Shown here: positions 1-7,422 of the stretch, one piece after another
Layout: the number at the start of each line of letters is the position of its first letter
Numbering within the stretch: the first letter of the stretch is position 1
Assembly: GCA_902775135.1 (NCBI GenBank)
Contig: CACYKY010000013.1
Location: 1-60,688, forward strand
From: an uncultured Bacteroidota bacterium
GTDB lineage: Bacteria > Bacteroidota > Bacteroidia > Bacteroidales > P3
Length of the DNA stretch: 60,688 nucleotides
Direction of reading: 5' to 3'
Translations under genes and position numbers: made by a program
The notes under the pieces: model-generated
What the model was told of the DNA's origin: nothing
The model's input: only the letters and a program-made list of their open reading frames with translations
Databases searched by the model: none

Positions 1-51
1 CGCAAGGGTGAGGACAAAGGCCAGCAATGTGAAAAGTTTGGCTGTTTTCAT
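1..51 (-). CDS. N-terminus of a lipoprotein (partial)
   Basis: Only the first 17 codons are inside the window; the gene continues beyond the left edge. They encode a signal peptide (MKTAKLFTLLAFVLTLA) that matches, with few changes, the signal peptide of the lipoprotein encoded immediately upstream at 111-1196. The DNA is also closely similar over this stretch, so this is probably a tandem duplicate of that gene and the last visible member of the first sigma-led operon. Lipoprotein status is inferred from the neighbour, because the cysteine lies outside the window. Confidence 0.6.
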   Translation of the reverse strand, partial: MKTAKLFTLLAFVLTLA

Positions 52-110
52 ATTGTAACTAGTTTTATCTTTTTATCTATCTAATTTGTTCATCTGGTAT
101 TTTAAAGTTT

Positions 111-1196
111 TCAGTCGACGCGGTTGAAGACAAAGGTGGGCGGGTTGAGGCAGTCGCATATCAAGCGCCATTCCTCCTGTGTGGGGCTGACCTGCAGGAT
201 GTTGTAGGCGTTGCCATAAAGGGGAGTGGTGTCGTGCACCGGTGGGTAGACGCCGAGGTAGGTCTGCCGGTTGCCGTATTCGTCGTCCTCGTAGTGAAAG
301 CGTCCCTGCGGGAACTCGACGATGGTGTTGATGTAGTTTGCCGGGGTCGCGGCCACGGCCACGCGGTTCGCACGGTCGATGTGCATCACCACGTCGTAGC
401 CGTTGTTGGTGCTCACCCAGGTTTCGTACTGCGTGCTGCGCACCATGTCGAACACGCTGATGCAGGTGTTGCACTGGGGAGCCATGCCGCCGTATTCCAT
501 ATGCAGTGTATCGCCGTGCAGTTGGCCTGTCCCGCTGACGTCGATGCCGTTCCAGTAAATGTTTGTGAAGTGGTACTCCATCGGGCATTCCAAACAGGTG
601 AAGCCTGAGAACATGTAGCCACAGATGCCCCACGGCAGTCCGTAGAGCGACCAGCCGTTGTCGGCGGCCCACGTGCCGTAAACGCGGCTATCGGGGCTGA
701 CGGTCATGATGGCAATATAGTCGGGCCAGCGGTCGCAGACATAGGCATGCCCTCCACCGACAGGTTGCGGTGCGGTGGCGTAGGCGGTGCCGTTCCAGGT
801 GCCGGTATTGGGGTCGTAGCTGACGGTGACGGTCTTGCCCTCGTCTTCCATCTGAGCCATCCAGCGTTTCATGGCCTCGCGGTCGGTAGTGCTGTAGGTG
901 ATGGCCTCCTTGGTGGCACTCTTGGTGGCACTTTTGGCGTTGCGGAAAGTGACGCTGCTGCCGCCTTCGGCATAGTTGCAGAACTGGTCGAGCAGGGCGT
1001 CGCCTTCGGCATAGTTGCAGAACTGGTCGAGCAGGGCGTCCCATTCGGCTTCCGTAGTGAGGTGGACGGTAGTGGTGGTCTGTTCGGCCACCGTGTAGAC
1101 GATATCACGCTCGTGGCGTGTTTCTTCTTTGTCTTTGTTGCAGGCCGCAAGGGTAAGGACGGTTGCCAGCAGGGCGAAAAGTTTGATGGTTTTCAT
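111..1196 (-). CDS. Lipoprotein of the sigma-module family, with internal tandem duplications
   Basis: 361 residues. A lipoprotein signal ends in the lipobox LTLAAC (Cys19). Residues about 45-145 form a domain shared with the lipoproteins at 1999-3168 and 5299-6018: a DALLxxFCxYAxxG segment, then KEA-x-STT-REAMKRWM, then GKTVTVSY and GTWNGTAYA. The C-terminal 200 residues are unique and rich in Tyr, Trp and Cys. The segment DALLDQFCNYAEG occurs twice in tandem (DNA 963-1040, period 39 bp), and SATK occurs twice (DNA 909-932, period 12 bp). I recognise no enzyme or binding motif. It sits 11 nt from the barrel gene upstream and probably belongs to the same transcript as the sigma factor at 3964. 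An exported or outer-membrane lipoprotein is likely; its function is unknown. Confidence 0.85.
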   Translation of the reverse strand: MKTIKLFALLATVLTLAACNKDKEETRHERDIVYTVAEQTTTTVHLTTEAEWDALLDQFCNYAEGDALLDQFCNYAEGGSSVTFRNAKSATKSATKEAITYSTTDREAMKRWMAQMEDEGKTVTVSYDPNTGTWNGTAYATAPQPVGGGHAYVCDRWPDYIAIMTVSPDSRVYGTWAADNGWSLYGLPWGICGYMFSGFTCLECPMEYHFTNIYWNGIDVSGTGQLHGDTLHMEYGGMAPQCNTCISVFDMVRSTQYETWVSTNNGYDVVMHIDRANRVAVAATPANYINTIVEFPQGRFHYEDDEYGNRQTYLGVYPPVHDTTPLYGNAYNILQVSPTQEEWRLICDCLNPPTFVFNRVD

Positions 1197-1207
1197 GTCG
1201 TATTTCT

Positions 1208-1996
1208 TTATAGTTTGAATCCGATTCGTGTCGTTATCATGATGGGGGTGATTTCTCCGAGGAGGAAGTTCTGCTTCCCGTCGGTCAAGTCGGCCGGGTA
1301 CGGGTGGGTGTTGACGCTATAGTCCTCGACACCTGATATTTGGTGGCTGCCGAGATACCACAGCCCGGCATCGAACTGCCAGCGCCAGGCGAAGCGATAG
1401 CCCACCCCGAGGTGGAAGGCCACAGCCACGGTGGTGGTGTAGTGGTCGGTATAGATATAGTCGTAGAGCGTTTGTCCCTGTATCACCAGCGGCTGTTGCC
1501 CATCCCGCAGTGTAGCGCCGCGGTCGGTGACGATGAGGCAGTCCGCACCCGCCTGAACTTCGACGAAAAAGCACCGGCCATTGGTTGTGGGCCACTCATA
1601 CCTCAGGCCTGCCATCAGCGGCAGGTTGATATAGCCGGGCAGGGTGAACTTCACCTCGCTGAAGTTGCTCTCCAGGGCTTTCCGTGTCTCAAAAAGACTG
1701 GTCTTGATGTCGCTGCCCATGTCGTTGTAGATGAAGTCGAAGCTCAGCAGCAGGCTGAGGTGGTCGTAGTCCGACATGGGTCTGCACCATTGCACACCGA
1801 GCATGCCGCCCTGTCCTGCACCGCCCCACGGCCCTTTTGTCGCCAGGCCCCATTGGTTGCTGGCAAGGTCGGACTGCGCAAATTCGCCCATCGGGAACGA
1901 CCAGCCGCCGGTGAGGGTGAACCGGGTGTTCTGCGCCATTGCCATGTTGGCAGACAGCATCACGAGGGTCAATAATATAGAAGAGAGATGTTTCAT
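1208..1996 (-). CDS. Outer-membrane beta-barrel protein
   Basis: 262 residues with a signal peptide cleaved after AMAQ (about residue 22). The mature chain has alternating hydrophobic and aromatic stretches typical of a small barrel (for example FHLGVGYRFAWRWQFDAGLWYLG) and ends in the barrel-like terminus TTRIGFKL. This resembles the outer-membrane beta-barrel (PorT-like) proteins common in Bacteroidetes. Two nucleotides separate it from the lipoprotein gene upstream, so the two are probably co-translated and may form an envelope pair. No conserved catalytic residues are visible. Confidence 0.8.
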   Translation of the reverse strand: MKHLSSILLTLVMLSANMAMAQNTRFTLTGGWSFPMGEFAQSDLASNQWGLATKGPWGGAGQGGMLGVQWCRPMSDYDHLSLLLSFDFIYNDMGSDIKTSLFETRKALESNFSEVKFTLPGYINLPLMAGLRYEWPTTNGRCFFVEVQAGADCLIVTDRGATLRDGQQPLVIQGQTLYDYIYTDHYTTTVAVAFHLGVGYRFAWRWQFDAGLWYLGSHQISGVEDYSVNTHPYPADLTDGKQNFLLGEITPIMITTRIGFKL

Positions 1997-1998
1997 AT

Positions 1999-3168
1999 TC
2001 AGTCAACGTATTCAAAAGTCCAACTGACGTGGCTGCCGTCGGTCCAGCGCGGTATGACCGCCGTGGCGGCACGGCCCGCGGCGTCGTGGGTGTACTGCAG
2101 CTCAAAGTCGCCATAGTCGCTCCCGCACCAGTCGACACGCGAGATGTTGTGACTGCTCCACAGGTTCTGTGGCCAGAAGACTCCGGTGTAGTAGGGCAGC
2201 AGTACATGTACGCCGATGACGATACCGCGCGGACGCAAGGAATTGTCGTATTCAAAGTTGACTACCGGCTGTCCGTCTTCGTTGACAAAATGGGCCACAT
2301 CTCCGTTCTCCCATTCGGCAACGGCACCCCAGACGGTGACGGGCTCCATCACGTCCGAGCCATACTGCGAAGCCATGAAGGTGTGTACGGGGCAGACGGG
2401 TTTCCCCTCTTCGTTGTAGACAAAGGTGTAGACCCCGCCGTTGTCCCACGGGAACTCTTGCACCGCCAATCTGCCGCCCAGGTAGGTGTTTCTTACGTCG
2501 CCTATCGCTGTGCATAAGCCGTTCTGGTAGGTGAGGATGGCGGTGCTGTGATCCACCGAGGTGTCGCTGGTGCCGTCGAGGCTTCGCCAAACGGAGAACC
2601 ACTCCTCGTCCACCGAGGTCAGCAGGTCGCCGTCCCACGTGTAGGTATAGACGATATGACGCTCCCAGCTGGCCATGCCTGTGGAGTCGAAGGTTTGATC
2701 GAAGGTGACGCGGCTCAGGCGCGGACCCTCGTCCTGCGTCGGTGGGGCGACGGCATAGGCGGTGCCGTTCCAGGTGCCCGTCTCGCGGTTGTAGGTCACG
2801 GTGACGGTCTTGCCGGCATCTTCCATGCGGCGCATCCAGGCTTTCATCTCCTCGCGGCTGGTGGTGGAGAACTTTGTAGCCTCCTTGGAGGGTGTGCCGG
2901 AAGTGTGTCCGTTGTGGTAGAAGGTGACGGCTTGGCCCTGCTCGGCATAGTCGCAGAAGCGGTCGAGCAGCGCATCGAGGTTCTGGTTTGAGGTGATGTC
3001 GGCTTCGATGGGTGTGACTGGAGTTGTCGGATTGGCCACGACATAGGTTATAGTGTTGCGGGAAGTGCTGTCGCTCTCCGGTTCGCAGGCCGCAAGGTTG
3101 ATCACAGCGGCCAGCAGGGCGAGGAATAATGTTGAATGATGAATGTTGAATGATGAACGGTGTTTCAT
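1999..3168 (-). CDS. Lipoprotein of the sigma-module family
   Basis: 389 residues from the ATG at 3168; an upstream in-frame ATG at 3192 lies in the heptamer array and would give a less typical signal peptide. The lipobox is INLAAC. The N-terminal domain (DALLDRFCDYAEQG, KEATKFSTTSREEMKAWM, GKTVTVTY, GTWNGTAYA) is shared with 111-1196 and 5299-6018. The C-terminal half has repeated short beta-rich segments (YTYTWDGDLLTSVDEEW, YQNGLCTAIGD, FEYDNSLRPRGI) resembling the YD-like repeats seen in Bacteroidetes lipoproteins. The signal-peptide n-region (residues about 4-13) is encoded by a 28-bp block of four heptamers (3130-3157). Function unknown; probably surface or periplasmic. Confidence 0.8.
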   Translation of the reverse strand: MKHRSSFNIHHSTLFLALLAAVINLAACEPESDSTSRNTITYVVANPTTPVTPIEADITSNQNLDALLDRFCDYAEQGQAVTFYHNGHTSGTPSKEATKFSTTSREEMKAWMRRMEDAGKTVTVTYNRETGTWNGTAYAVAPPTQDEGPRLSRVTFDQTFDSTGMASWERHIVYTYTWDGDLLTSVDEEWFSVWRSLDGTSDTSVDHSTAILTYQNGLCTAIGDVRNTYLGGRLAVQEFPWDNGGVYTFVYNEEGKPVCPVHTFMASQYGSDVMEPVTVWGAVAEWENGDVAHFVNEDGQPVVNFEYDNSLRPRGIVIGVHVLLPYYTGVFWPQNLWSSHNISRVDWCGSDYGDFELQYTHDAAGRAATAVIPRWTDGSHVSWTFEYVD

Positions 3169-3195
3169 ATCTTTATAATTCTCAATTTTCAATTC

Positions 3196-3612
3196 TCAAT
3201 TCTCAATTTTCAATTTATCCAGTTGGTAGTCGAGTAACGCCTGGTACTGTACCGAGTCCTCGATGCGGTAGAAAGCTATGGTGCGGTCCGCGTGTACGGC
3301 CATAGCGCGCCAGGCGGGGCGGACGCTGCGCTTCACACGCTTGGCGGGTTTGTCGATATCTCCCATCCAGCTGGTGACGCCCTCCGAGGTGCGGATGTCG
3401 AACTCCTCTTTTAAGCCTGCCCATGCGGTGCTGTCGTCGGCCACGAGGATGACCACGTCGGTCTTCACCGTGTCGCAGAGCTGGAAGCCCTTCACCTGCG
3501 CCACCGTGAGGTCTTGTCGTGCTGCATATTGCCGGTACAGCGGCATCTCCTCCACCTCGCGCGAGCAGGCGAGAAGCATCAGTGGCAGCAGTATAAGCAG
3601 TGTCTTTTTCAT
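3196..3612 (-). CDS. Short lipoprotein, paralogue of 6169-6603
   Basis: 138 residues. The lipobox is LMLLAC. The mature part shares a layout with the product of 6169-6603: LYxxYAxRxxLTVAxVxGFQL, then DVVxLxAxxDSxWxxxKxEFDIRxxEGxxSWxG, and a C-terminal R-IxxYRIEDxxQYxALxDYxL. It lies between the small one-helix protein and the large lipoprotein in both modules, so the four-gene order is conserved. A role as the periplasmic sensor or effector of the sigma pathway is inference. The stop codon (3196-3198) and last residues KIEN lie inside a TTTTCAA-type heptamer array, so the C-terminus depends on the array phase. Confidence 0.8.
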   Translation of the reverse strand: MKKTLLILLPLMLLACSREVEEMPLYRQYAARQDLTVAQVKGFQLCDTVKTDVVILVADDSTAWAGLKEEFDIRTSEGVTSWMGDIDKPAKRVKRSVRPAWRAMAVHADRTIAFYRIEDSVQYQALLDYQLDKLKIEN

Positions 3613-3615
3613 AAT

Positions 3616-3897
3616 TCAAATTTCACTATTCATAATTAATATATTGGCAGCCACGTCGGCCCAATGCCCTTCGGCGATGCCGCTGCGGTTGCAGGCGACG
3701 TAGTCGTAATCTTTTGATGTTGAAGATTGAAAGTTGAAAAACGAAAAACCGGCGACCGCCAGTACGGTGATAGTGGCCAGCGCCGTGCGGCGTTGCCGGC
3801 GACGGCGCACCCATGCGGGGTAGTCCTGTCGCAGCCGCTGCTGAAGGCCCTGGCGCTCCTCTTTTTCCCAGATGCTGTCGAATGTCATATTATTCAT
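3616..3897 (-). CDS. Small single-helix membrane protein, possible anti-sigma factor
   Basis: 93 residues. A charged, basic N-terminal half (IWEKEERQGLQQRLRQDYPAWVRRRRQRR) precedes one membrane segment (TALATITVLAVAGFSFF) and a short outside tail ending in EGHWADVAANILI. It aligns with the product of 6651-6911 (W-E-AEAxGYxxRLxxxYPxWxxRRR, one helix, then SHWTDMASNLLM). It follows the sigma gene directly in both modules, and that position plus the cytoplasm-helix-periplasm topology suits an anti-sigma factor, although no zinc-binding HxxxCxxC is present. Residues after the helix (FNFQSSTSK) are encoded by a 28-bp, four-heptamer block at 3718-3745. Role inferred. Confidence 0.7.
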   Translation of the reverse strand: MNNMTFDSIWEKEERQGLQQRLRQDYPAWVRRRRQRRTALATITVLAVAGFSFFNFQSSTSKDYDYVACNRSGIAEGHWADVAANILIMNSEI

Positions 3898-3963
3898 TGT
3901 GTTATTGTGTTATTGTGTTATTGTGTAAGTTTTAAATAGAATGACTACTAGCGCATTTACGCA

Positions 3964-4449
3964 TTAACGCATTAACACATTGTTCATTTGTTCTCTCAGT
4001 TTTTCTTTTATCCGCATCAGACGTATGCCTACGTGGTTCTTTGTCAATCCGGTCTTGCGGCCAATCTCTTTGTATTCGTAGCCCTCAAGATGCATGGTTA
4101 CTATGGTTCGGTCGGGTTCGGGCAGTTGGGCGATGAATTCGTGGAGGGTGTCGTGCAGCGTGGTGTCTTCGGCGGGGGCGTCGTAGTCGTCGGGTAGCGG
4201 GGTGGGGTAGTTGTTTCTCTTGCGCCGCAGGTCGATGCAGGTGCTGCGTGCCACGCGCCATATCCATGCTGCCTGTCTTGGGGCCAATGTGATGCTAAAG
4301 AGCTGTTCGCGAAGGTTCCACAGCGCCAGCATGGTCTCTTGCAGCAGGTCGTCGACCTCCAGGCCGTCACCACTGTAGCGGCGGCATACCGAGAAGAGCA
4401 ACCCGCGGTAGCGGAGCATCAACTCGTTGAATGTTTCTGGTTCCTTCAC
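3964..4449 (-). CDS. ECF-type RNA polymerase sigma factor
   Basis: 161 residues with sigma-70 region 2 (RYRGLLFSVCRRYSGDGLEVDDLLQETMLALW, a typical region 2.1-2.3) and region 4 (LPEPDRTIVTMHLEGYEYKEIGRKTGL-x-RIKEKL, the -35-binding helix-turn-helix). Start: GTG at 4447-4449, chosen because its paralogue at 6950 starts with an aligned GTG and the residues after it align (FNEL-LRYRG against FEEM-HRYRG). Two bases upstream is the conserved element CGTTATTATAG, so the message may be leaderless. It heads a minus-strand operon running to the left edge. Its promoter matches that of the paralogue and of the gene at 4563, which points to autoregulation or cross-regulation. Confidence 0.9.
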   Translation of the reverse strand: MKEPETFNELMLRYRGLLFSVCRRYSGDGLEVDDLLQETMLALWNLREQLFSITLAPRQAAWIWRVARSTCIDLRRKRNNYPTPLPDDYDAPAEDTTLHDTLHEFIAQLPEPDRTIVTMHLEGYEYKEIGRKTGLTKNHVGIRLMRIKEKLREQMNNVLMR

Positions 4450-4450
4450 A

Positions 4451-4484
4451 CTATAATAACGTATCTCGAGAGCGAAAAATTACA
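4451..4484 (-). promoter_or_regulatory. Putative ECF promoter of sigma gene 3964
   Basis: Reading the minus strand: TGTAA (4480-4484), an 18-base spacer, then CGTTATTATAG (4451-4461). The same elements with the same 18-base spacing occur at 5171-5204 and 7423-7456. The -10-like box directly abuts the GTG start. Confidence 0.7.
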
Positions 4485-4493
4485 ATGCCATAA

Positions 4494-4533
4494 AAAAAAG
4501 CAAAAAAAAGCGCCTGCCAACCGGCAGGCGCTT
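4494..4533 (-). terminator. Rho-independent terminator after lipoprotein 4563
   Basis: An 11-bp perfect stem (AAGCGCCTGCC at 4508-4518 with its complement at 4523-4533) has a 4-base loop. On the minus strand it is followed by a run of T. It separates the lipoprotein gene from the sigma operon downstream. Confidence 0.9.
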
Positions 4534-4562
4534 CATTCGCAATTCTTTTATTAACCTTTATT

Positions 4563-5111
4563 TTACTCGTTGTTACGGCTGAAGTTGAGGGTGAGGGTGA
4601 TGGGGGTACCGTCCTCGGCGTAGAACATATCCAGGTTGAAGGTGATGACGTCGGTGGCGTCGTCGTAGGTGAACTCAAGCTGGGCAGGCACGTCGTTGCC
4701 ATCTTCGTCCTCGGCGGCAACAGTCAGGTAGCCGGTGTGGGTGGTGCCGTCGTACTCATACTCGTAGGAAACTCCGGCAATCTGGTTCAGTTCACCCTCG
4801 TCGCCACCAAAGGCCATCACGTTCTCGGGGAAGCTGAAGTGGGCGTACTGGCCGTCGAAGTTCAGACCGAAGGTGTAGGTCTCTTCTGCGGTGCTGTCCA
4901 TGCAGGGGACGTTGGTACCCATCAGGGCGTTGACGAGCTCGGTGGTGGTCACGCTGTAGGTCCAGTTCGTGTTGTGCAGGTCAGCGGTGGTCTTCACAAG
5001 GGCGTTGGTGTTCTCGCCACCATTGTTGATGGGGTTGACATCGTCCTTCTGGCAGGCGGTCAGGGAGAGGGTCAGGGCTGCAACGGCAGCGATAAGAATG
5101 TTCTTTTTCAT
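4563..5111 (-). CDS. Lipoprotein, likely member of the sigma regulon
   Basis: 182 residues with lipobox LSLTAC (Cys20). The mature part is acidic and beta-rich: HNTNWTYSVTT near residue 50, GLNFDGQYAHFSFPENV, and a closing VITFNLDMFYAEDGTPITLTLNFSR. This resembles the lipocalin-like or DUF-type beta-barrel lipoproteins of Bacteroidetes, but I cannot name a family. It lies alone between the two sigma modules with its own terminator downstream and its own ECF-like promoter about 60 nt upstream (5171-5204). That makes it a probable direct target of one or both sigma factors. Confidence 0.85.
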   Translation of the reverse strand: MKKNILIAAVAALTLSLTACQKDDVNPINNGGENTNALVKTTADLHNTNWTYSVTTTELVNALMGTNVPCMDSTAEETYTFGLNFDGQYAHFSFPENVMAFGGDEGELNQIAGVSYEYEYDGTTHTGYLTVAAEDEDGNDVPAQLEFTYDDATDVITFNLDMFYAEDGTPITLTLNFSRNNE

Positions 5112-5170
5112 AATTGTTTAATGTTTTAGATTGTTAATTGATTATTTTTTTTGTTTGTTTTTCTTTTCGT

Positions 5171-5204
5171 CTATAAGAACGTATCAACTCGGTAAAAAAC
5201 TACA
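5171..5204 (-). promoter_or_regulatory. Putative ECF promoter of lipoprotein 4563
   Basis: Minus strand: TGTAG (5200-5204), 18 bases, CGTTCTTATAG (5171-5181). It differs from the two sigma-gene promoters only at the variable base of the -10-like box. It leaves a leader of about 55-60 nt before the ATG at 5111. Confidence 0.7.
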
Positions 5205-5298
5205 GCGGGATGAATTTTTTTTCTTTTTTTTCCTTTTTTATTATTGTATATACATTATTTTTATTTTTTCTTACCGGGAATCTACTCTCATTTCCCAG

Positions 5299-6018
5299 CT
5301 ACTCCTCTTCCACTTCCACGTTGATGTCCAGGGTCATGAAGCTGTTGCCTTCGAGGTCGGTGTAGGTGTTCACCACTCCTTCCAGTACCATCTCGGCGCC
5401 AATCAGTATGCTCATGTTCTCGTCGGGGGTCTCCTGCTCGTTCCACATCATCATGCCGTGAACGGTGATGATGAGGGTGCTGTCGGCACCCGTACGCATG
5501 GCCCATACCAATCCGCCCAGCGGAGGCTCTTCCAGCACCGGAGTGGCTACAAAGTCGAGTCTCCCCGTGTACATCTGCGGCTCCTGCGTGTCGCTCTGCC
5601 CCAGGTTGGTGTAGGCGCGTCCGCTCCACGTGCCGTTATCGTTGTTGTAGGTGATCTGGACCGTCTTGCCGGCTCTCTCCATGTCTTTCATCCATGCTTT
5701 CAGCTCCTCGCGGTTTGTGGTGGTAATCGAGGTGGCTCTGCCTGTCGCCCCTTCTTTGCTGTTGGTTCGCGTGCTGCAGAACATCACCTGTGCCCCCTCT
5801 TGCGTATAAGAGCAGAAACGCTCCAGCAGGGCGTCGAATTCCGTCTCCGTGGTGAGGTGCGCCGTGGTGCCTCCCATGTTGGGAATCGCTGTCCCTTCGC
5901 TGACGGTGTAAAAAATATCGTGTCCTTGGGTTTCCTCCGGATTCGTCCTCTCTTTCTCGCATCCCACAATCCCTATCAGCCCTATCAGCCCCATCAGTCC
6001 AAACAGTATCTTTTTCAT
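5299..6018 (-). CDS. Lipoprotein of the sigma-module family
   Basis: 239 residues. The signal peptide has a GLMGLIGLIGIVGC lipobox. The N-terminal domain repeats the family signature: DALLERFCSYTQEG, then SKEGATxxxTSITTTNREELKAWMKDME, GKTVQITY and GTWSGRAYTN. The C-terminal 100 residues are an acidic beta-rich domain (RLDFVATPVLEEPP, STLIITVHGMMMW, FMTLDINVEVEEE) unlike those of the other two relatives, so one shared N-terminal domain carries different C-terminal domains. It is the last gene of the second module, 150 nt after 6169-6603 across a long heptamer array. Function unknown. Confidence 0.8.
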   Translation of the reverse strand: MKKILFGLMGLIGLIGIVGCEKERTNPEETQGHDIFYTVSEGTAIPNMGGTTAHLTTETEFDALLERFCSYTQEGAQVMFCSTRTNSKEGATGRATSITTTNREELKAWMKDMERAGKTVQITYNNDNGTWSGRAYTNLGQSDTQEPQMYTGRLDFVATPVLEEPPLGGLVWAMRTGADSTLIITVHGMMMWNEQETPDENMSILIGAEMVLEGVVNTYTDLEGNSFMTLDINVEVEEE

Positions 6019-6090
6019 AGTATCTTTTTTTTATTGTTTGTATTTAATCAGTTTTTATATAATATTCACTATTCACCATTCCCCACCACT

Positions 6091-6188
6091 TTCCACTTTC
6101 CACTTTCCGTTTTCAATTTTCAATTTTCAATTTTCCGCTTTCCACTTTCCACTTTCCGTTTTCAATTTTCAATTTTCAATTTTCCACT
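6091..6188. repeat. Heptanucleotide array with 49-bp higher-order repeat
   Basis: Fourteen consecutive heptamers of types TTCCACT, TTCCGTT/TTCCGCT and TTCAATT. Units 1-7 (6091-6139) and 8-14 (6140-6188) repeat as 49-bp blocks that differ at one base. The array contains the stop codon of 6169-6603. Confidence 0.95.
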
Positions 6189-6603
6189 TCACTCTCATCG
6201 ACTCCAGGTGGTAGTCCATCAGGGCGTCGTACTGCGCCTCGTTTTCAATGCGGTAGATTCCAATGGAGCGACGGCTGTGCGAAGCAATCACCCTCAGCAC
6301 CGGGGCTCCGGACCATTGGGTGCGTGCCGACGGGTTCTCGCTCTCTCCCAGCCAGCTCACCGTTCCTTCCTCGCCGCGGATGTCAAACTCCGCTTTCATC
6401 GCCTCCCACATGCTGTCGTTCTCGGCCTGTAGCATCACCACGTCGATCGTCGTTCCCTCGCCCAGTTGGAATCCGTCCACCTCCGCCACCGTCAATCCTT
6501 TCCGGTCGGCGTAGCGGTGGTAGAGGCTTCCCTCGTCGGGCTCCGGCGAGCAGCCCACCATCGTGGTCAGCGACACCAACATTATGAATATCAATCGTCT
6601 CAT
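6169..6603 (-). CDS. Short lipoprotein, paralogue of 3196-3612
   Basis: 144 residues, with a signal peptide ending TTMVGC. It shares with 3196-3612 the pattern LYHRYADRKGLTVAEVDGFQLG, DVVMLQAENDSMWEAMKAEFDIRGEEGTVSWLG and IGIYRIENEAQYDALMDYHL. It occupies the same operon position, after the one-helix protein. The C-terminal residues WKIEN and the stop codon are encoded by the heptamer array at 6091-6188. The homologue ends in the same residues for the same reason. Function unknown; periplasm-facing lipoprotein. Confidence 0.8.
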   Translation of the reverse strand: MRRLIFIMLVSLTTMVGCSPEPDEGSLYHRYADRKGLTVAEVDGFQLGEGTTIDVVMLQAENDSMWEAMKAEFDIRGEEGTVSWLGESENPSARTQWSGAPVLRVIASHSRRSIGIYRIENEAQYDALMDYHLESMRVKWKIEN

Positions 6604-6645
6604 TAACTATTAACTATTATCTATTATCTATTAACTATTAACTAT
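6604..6645. repeat. TAACTAT-type heptamer array
   Basis: Six heptamers (TAACTAT x2, TATCTAT x2, TAACTAT x2) fill the spacer between 6169-6603 and 6651-6911. Confidence 0.95.
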
Positions 6646-6650
6646 TCACC

Positions 6651-6911
6651 TCACCCTTCCATCAGCAAATTCGACGCCATATCGGTCCAATGGCTCTCGT
6701 CGTATGCTGCATTGTTGCAATACACTTTCATCTCCGGCATGGGAGTGTAAACCAGCGGTGTCGCCACAGCCAGCACCAATGCCACTCCTGCCACAATCCC
6801 GCCTGCTCTCCGCCGTCTGGCGCGCCAGCCAGGATACTCTTCGGCCAGCCTCGTGGCATAGCCCTCGGCTTCCGCCCTTTCCCATAATGCTTCAAATCTT
6901 TTCTCGTCCAT
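6651..6911 (-). CDS. Small single-helix membrane protein, possible anti-sigma factor
   Basis: 86 residues. A charged cytoplasmic part (FEALWERAEAEGYATRLAEEYPGWRARRRR) is followed by one hydrophobic helix (GIVAGVALVLAVATPLVY) and a periplasmic tail ending in ESHWTDMASNLLMEG. Both the first 30 residues and the tail align with 3616-3897. It sits 30 nt after the sigma gene. The position and topology suggest a membrane anti-sigma factor, but there is no recognisable zinc-binding motif, so this is inference. Confidence 0.7.
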   Translation of the reverse strand: MDEKRFEALWERAEAEGYATRLAEEYPGWRARRRRAGGIVAGVALVLAVATPLVYTPMPEMKVYCNNAAYDESHWTDMASNLLMEG

Positions 6912-6929
6912 AACTGTTAACTATTTTCG

Positions 6930-6964
6930 TAACTATTATCTATTATCTATTAACTATTAACCAT
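6930..6964. repeat. TAACTAT-type heptamer array
   Basis: Five heptamers between 6651-6911 and the sigma gene. The sigma stop codon TAA (minus strand, 6950-6952) lies inside the array. Confidence 0.9.
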
Positions 6965-7420
6965 TCTCCTCTTCAACCGTTCCTTAGCCCTCACAAGTCT
7001 CACACTCACGTTCTTCTCCGTCATCCCCAGCGCATTGCCTATCTCCTCATAGCTGTATCCCTCCAGCTGCATCTTCACTATCGTTTGGTCGGGCTCTTCC
7101 AGCTTGCCTATCTCTTCGTGCAGCTCCTGCAGCAGCGTCCGGTCTTCGCAGGCCTCGTCGTGTCCCTCCGGCAGCGCCTCCGTTTCCTCGTATCGCCGCA
7201 ACGCATCTATCACCGCGTTGCGCGCTACCTTCCATGTCAGCGCCGCCTGCTGCACACTCCCCAACGCCAGCAACCGCTCGCGGTTGCGCCACAAGGCTAT
7301 CGACGCCTCCTGTATCAGGTCGTCAACCTCCAACCCTCTGTGCCTGAATCGGCTGCAGAGGGTGAACAGAAGCCCCCGGTATCGGTGCAGCATCTCTTCG
7401 AATGGATCCCTTGTTCTCAC
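6950..7420 (-). CDS. ECF-type RNA polymerase sigma factor, paralogue of 3964
   Basis: 156 residues from the GTG at 7418-7420. Region 2 (RYRGLLFTLCSRFRHRGLEVDDLIQEASIALW) and region 4 (LEEPDQTIVKMQLEGYSYEEIGNALGMTEKNVSVRLVRAKERL) are clear. The longer frame opening at 7447 would start inside the promoter; the ATG two bases before the GTG is followed at once by a stop. The upstream TGTAG-N18-CGTTATTATAG matches the other sigma promoter. It heads the second module (one-helix protein, short lipoprotein, large lipoprotein). The two sigma factors may therefore share targets. Confidence 0.9.
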   Translation of the reverse strand: MRTRDPFEEMLHRYRGLLFTLCSRFRHRGLEVDDLIQEASIALWRNRERLLALGSVQQAALTWKVARNAVIDALRRYEETEALPEGHDEACEDRTLLQELHEEIGKLEEPDQTIVKMQLEGYSYEEIGNALGMTEKNVSVRLVRAKERLKRRMVNS

Positions 7421-7422
7421 AT

